A DNA stretch of 64,000 nucleotides from Platycnemis pennipes (lineage: Eukaryota; Arthropoda; Insecta; Odonata; Platycnemididae): assembly GCA_933228895.1 (NCBI GenBank), contig OW121857.1, positions 73,155,672-73,219,671 on the forward strand, given 5' to 3'. Positions 62,201 to 64,000 of the stretch are shown piece after piece. Positions within the stretch are counted from its first letter, which is position 1. The number at the start of each line of letters is the position of its first letter. The notes under the pieces are model-generated. The model ran no database searches. It saw only the letters and a program-made list of their open reading frames with translations, and was not told the origin of the DNA. The translations under genes were made by a program, and so were the position numbers.

Positions 62201-62213
62201 TATCTTAAACTAT

Positions 62214-62546
62214 CTACCTCCTGGAAGCCGGCCAAGTCACAAGTAAAGATGCATCCTTAACCAGGGCGCCGTATCTAGCATCAAACTGCTGCACGCGATA
62301 CCCACGAAGCGCCTCGTTAAGGGATAGACCCTTTAAGTAAGTGGCCGGGGCAGCTCTTACATCCGTCCCTTGCGCCGCCCAAAAGCCCGTCGCGTGTCTT
62401 TTATTAACCCCGATGATACCCCTTCCCTCCACGGCTGCCAACCCACTCACACGTGCAGCGTGAGGGAATGCCCTCGAGGCGTCTATCCCGGGAGGTGACA
62501 AAATGATGGCTCCTGTCTGGCTTCCTTCCCCGCCCCCGTATCCCAC
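62214..62546 (-). other. Coding-like minus-strand ORF, unrecognised
   Basis: This 110-codon frame has a balanced mix of Ala, Gly, Arg, Val, Leu and Asp and few low-complexity runs (for example RGIIGVNKRHATGFWAAQGT). That makes it more protein-like than other frames in G+C-rich parts of the window. Its first codon is GTG, so an upstream exon would be needed. GAG|GTAGAT near its end could be a donor. No domain is recognised. It may be an exon, a relic or chance. Confidence 0.15.
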
Positions 62547-62549
62547 TGC

Positions 62550-64000
62550 CCCAATGAAAGGCCCCTCCTTTGCCTGCCATCCCTCATCTACCCTACCTCA
62601 CCACTCTCCTCCCTCCGCGGCCTGCGAATGCGAACCCTGACCTACGTATGGGAGAGTAAATCAGAGCTGTCCCACTGGGTGTAAGGGGTGATATGGGGAG
62701 GCCGGGGAAGGAGAGAGAATCCTGGGGAGATGACCGGGATGTAGCGAGGAGCCGGAATGAGAATGCAAGCCCCTTCTCCCTCTCGCTGGACGAGTGGAAT
62801 AAAGCGGACGGTTTTTTCATTACCTCACGGTGCCAACATTATCTTTTTTTCACACGATCAAAAAAATTACGATACCAAAAAAAACCGATCGGGATGACCC
62901 GTCCCTCTCCCAACCCCTCCATGTTGACGTGCGGAGTTTTATAATCTGGGGGGATTGTAGCAGGATTGTAAATTCTGAAGAACCGTGGGGCGGAATACGA
63001 TGATCAACTCGTCAATAATCTGTTATTCGCTAATTAAGAACTGGGAATTCATTGAATTATTTATTCTACTCGCGCGCGTGCGGGAATGGAATGGATGTTG
63101 TTATGCGATCCCATTAGATTGATGATGATTTTATCGAGTCCCTTGCATTGCATTATTAAAATGTGCGTACTAACTGCGTCATTGCTTTAATTATTCACTT
63201 GAAATGTACGTTGAGGTTTATACGATGCAAAATTATGATACGGTTTTGCTTTGTTTCCACGGATATTTTTGGGTGTTCTGGTGATTTTTTTTCCTCGTTG
63301 CATTTCCATCGCGGATAGCTTTAAAAATAACCGCGATATAATATAAAACCCCTCATCATCGCATATGATGCGGAGAGAAAAAGAGGCGATGCTCTTCTCC
63401 ATGCCATTATCATTTATTGCCCGTTTTCTCGCCGTCTTTTTTTCAGTGGGAGCTCAATTTGTTTTGACAATGATGAAGCGGCTTAGTCGAGCATTTTTCA
63501 TTACTAAAACAAATGCGTAAGGACTTGGACAGGCAGCGTATTTGATTTTTCCAGTCTTTCTCCAAGCGTTTTAATGCGCTTACATCTCTACAGAGATGTT
63601 TTCCCATAACGGCTCTCCCCACAATGAGAGGGAGAAAGAAGAATTACTCCGAGTCATACATATTTTCCTCTAGGAATCTGAAAATTTTCATTTTCCAGCG
63701 AATTTTTTATGATTGATTTTATCTCCCCCGTCGAGTACGGAAAGAGGAGGGAAAAAAGTTCACCTTTTCCTTCTCTCGAGTTGAAAGGATCCTTCATCAA
63801 CCAAAAAACGCCTAAGCGTTCCAAGAGTTTTCATATTCTTTGCCAGAGGCGAAAAAAAAAAGATTAAAGACCGCGCTCAAAATTTTTTCCATTCCTCCGA
63901 GCTGAAACCTCCACCGTTGAAGTCTCCAAACGACGGATTCCTTCTTCAACGCTTCAGCGATCTTGGAAGTGCTGTGGATCTTTCTCATCCGACCGCCCCT
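62550..64000. other. Gene-free stretch to the window end
   Basis: Positions 62550-62780 are pyrimidine-rich and then purine-rich. Positions 62940-63430 are AT-rich with several TAAT cores and a (CG)n-like GCGCGCGTGCG near 63073. Positions 63430-64000 are mixed, with A/T homopolymer runs. No gene, RNA or element is recognised. Confidence 0.55.

Noticed and set aside
1..64000. Prokaryotic features (operons, Shine-Dalgarno sites, CRISPR arrays, IS elements)
   Set aside because: Coding density, repeats and SINEs show eukaryotic DNA. No direct-repeat/spacer array is present.

Overview
This window looks like non-coding sequence from a eukaryotic nuclear genome, most likely an arthropod and probably an insect with a large genome. 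I see no operons, no dense reading frames and no ribosomal or canonical tRNA genes. What I do see is AT-rich sequence interrupted every few kb by G+C-rich, strongly pyrimidine/purine-skewed islands. CpG is not obviously depleted. There are tRNA-derived SINEs with insect-like layout, one hAT-type miniature element, and one decayed LINE reverse-transcriptase fragment. I cannot name the species. I found no protein-coding gene that I can identify. The window is either intergenic or lies inside one or more very long introns.

Layout: 1-2.4 kb is AT-rich sequence with a GA tract. A tRNA-derived SINE lies at 2.43-2.65 kb and a hAT MITE with a perfect 8-bp target duplication at 4.69-4.99 kb. From 5 to 13 kb AT-rich DNA alternates with skewed islands, and a 79-bp tandem duplication follows at 13.25-13.41 kb. 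From 14 to 33 kb there are isolated gene-like signals: a 19-codon ORF in a very good start context at 14.7 kb; splice acceptors at 19.45, 21.41 and 22.72 kb; a 313-codon ORF of doubtful meaning at 24.7 kb; and a juxtaposed acceptor/donor (possible recursive splice site) at 27.17 kb. Octamer (POU-type) motifs occur at 17.0-17.1 and 32.96 kb.

From 33 to 45 kb there are more skewed islands, a second SINE head (40.33 kb), the LINE remnant on the minus strand (43.13-43.34 kb) and the best-preserved SINE, with target duplication and A-tail (44.09-44.37 kb). A 1-kb CpG-dense block of balanced composition at 45.9-46.8 kb carries two Hox-Exd-type sites. From 47 to 64 kb there are a coding-like short stretch (47.14 kb), a perfect 19-bp hairpin (48.6 kb), a 123-bp tandem duplication (48.75-49.00 kb), a minus-strand SINE head (50.95 kb), a second CpG-dense block (54.2-54.66 kb), a candidate phase-0 exon (57.43 kb) and further SINE-like heads (60.42 and 61.9 kb).

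Nothing here shows genes acting together. The most useful leads are the recursive-splice-like exon, the dated mobile-element insertions, and the CpG-dense or homeodomain/POU-motif blocks as possible conserved regulatory DNA. All exon proposals are sequence-only and could be pseudoexons.
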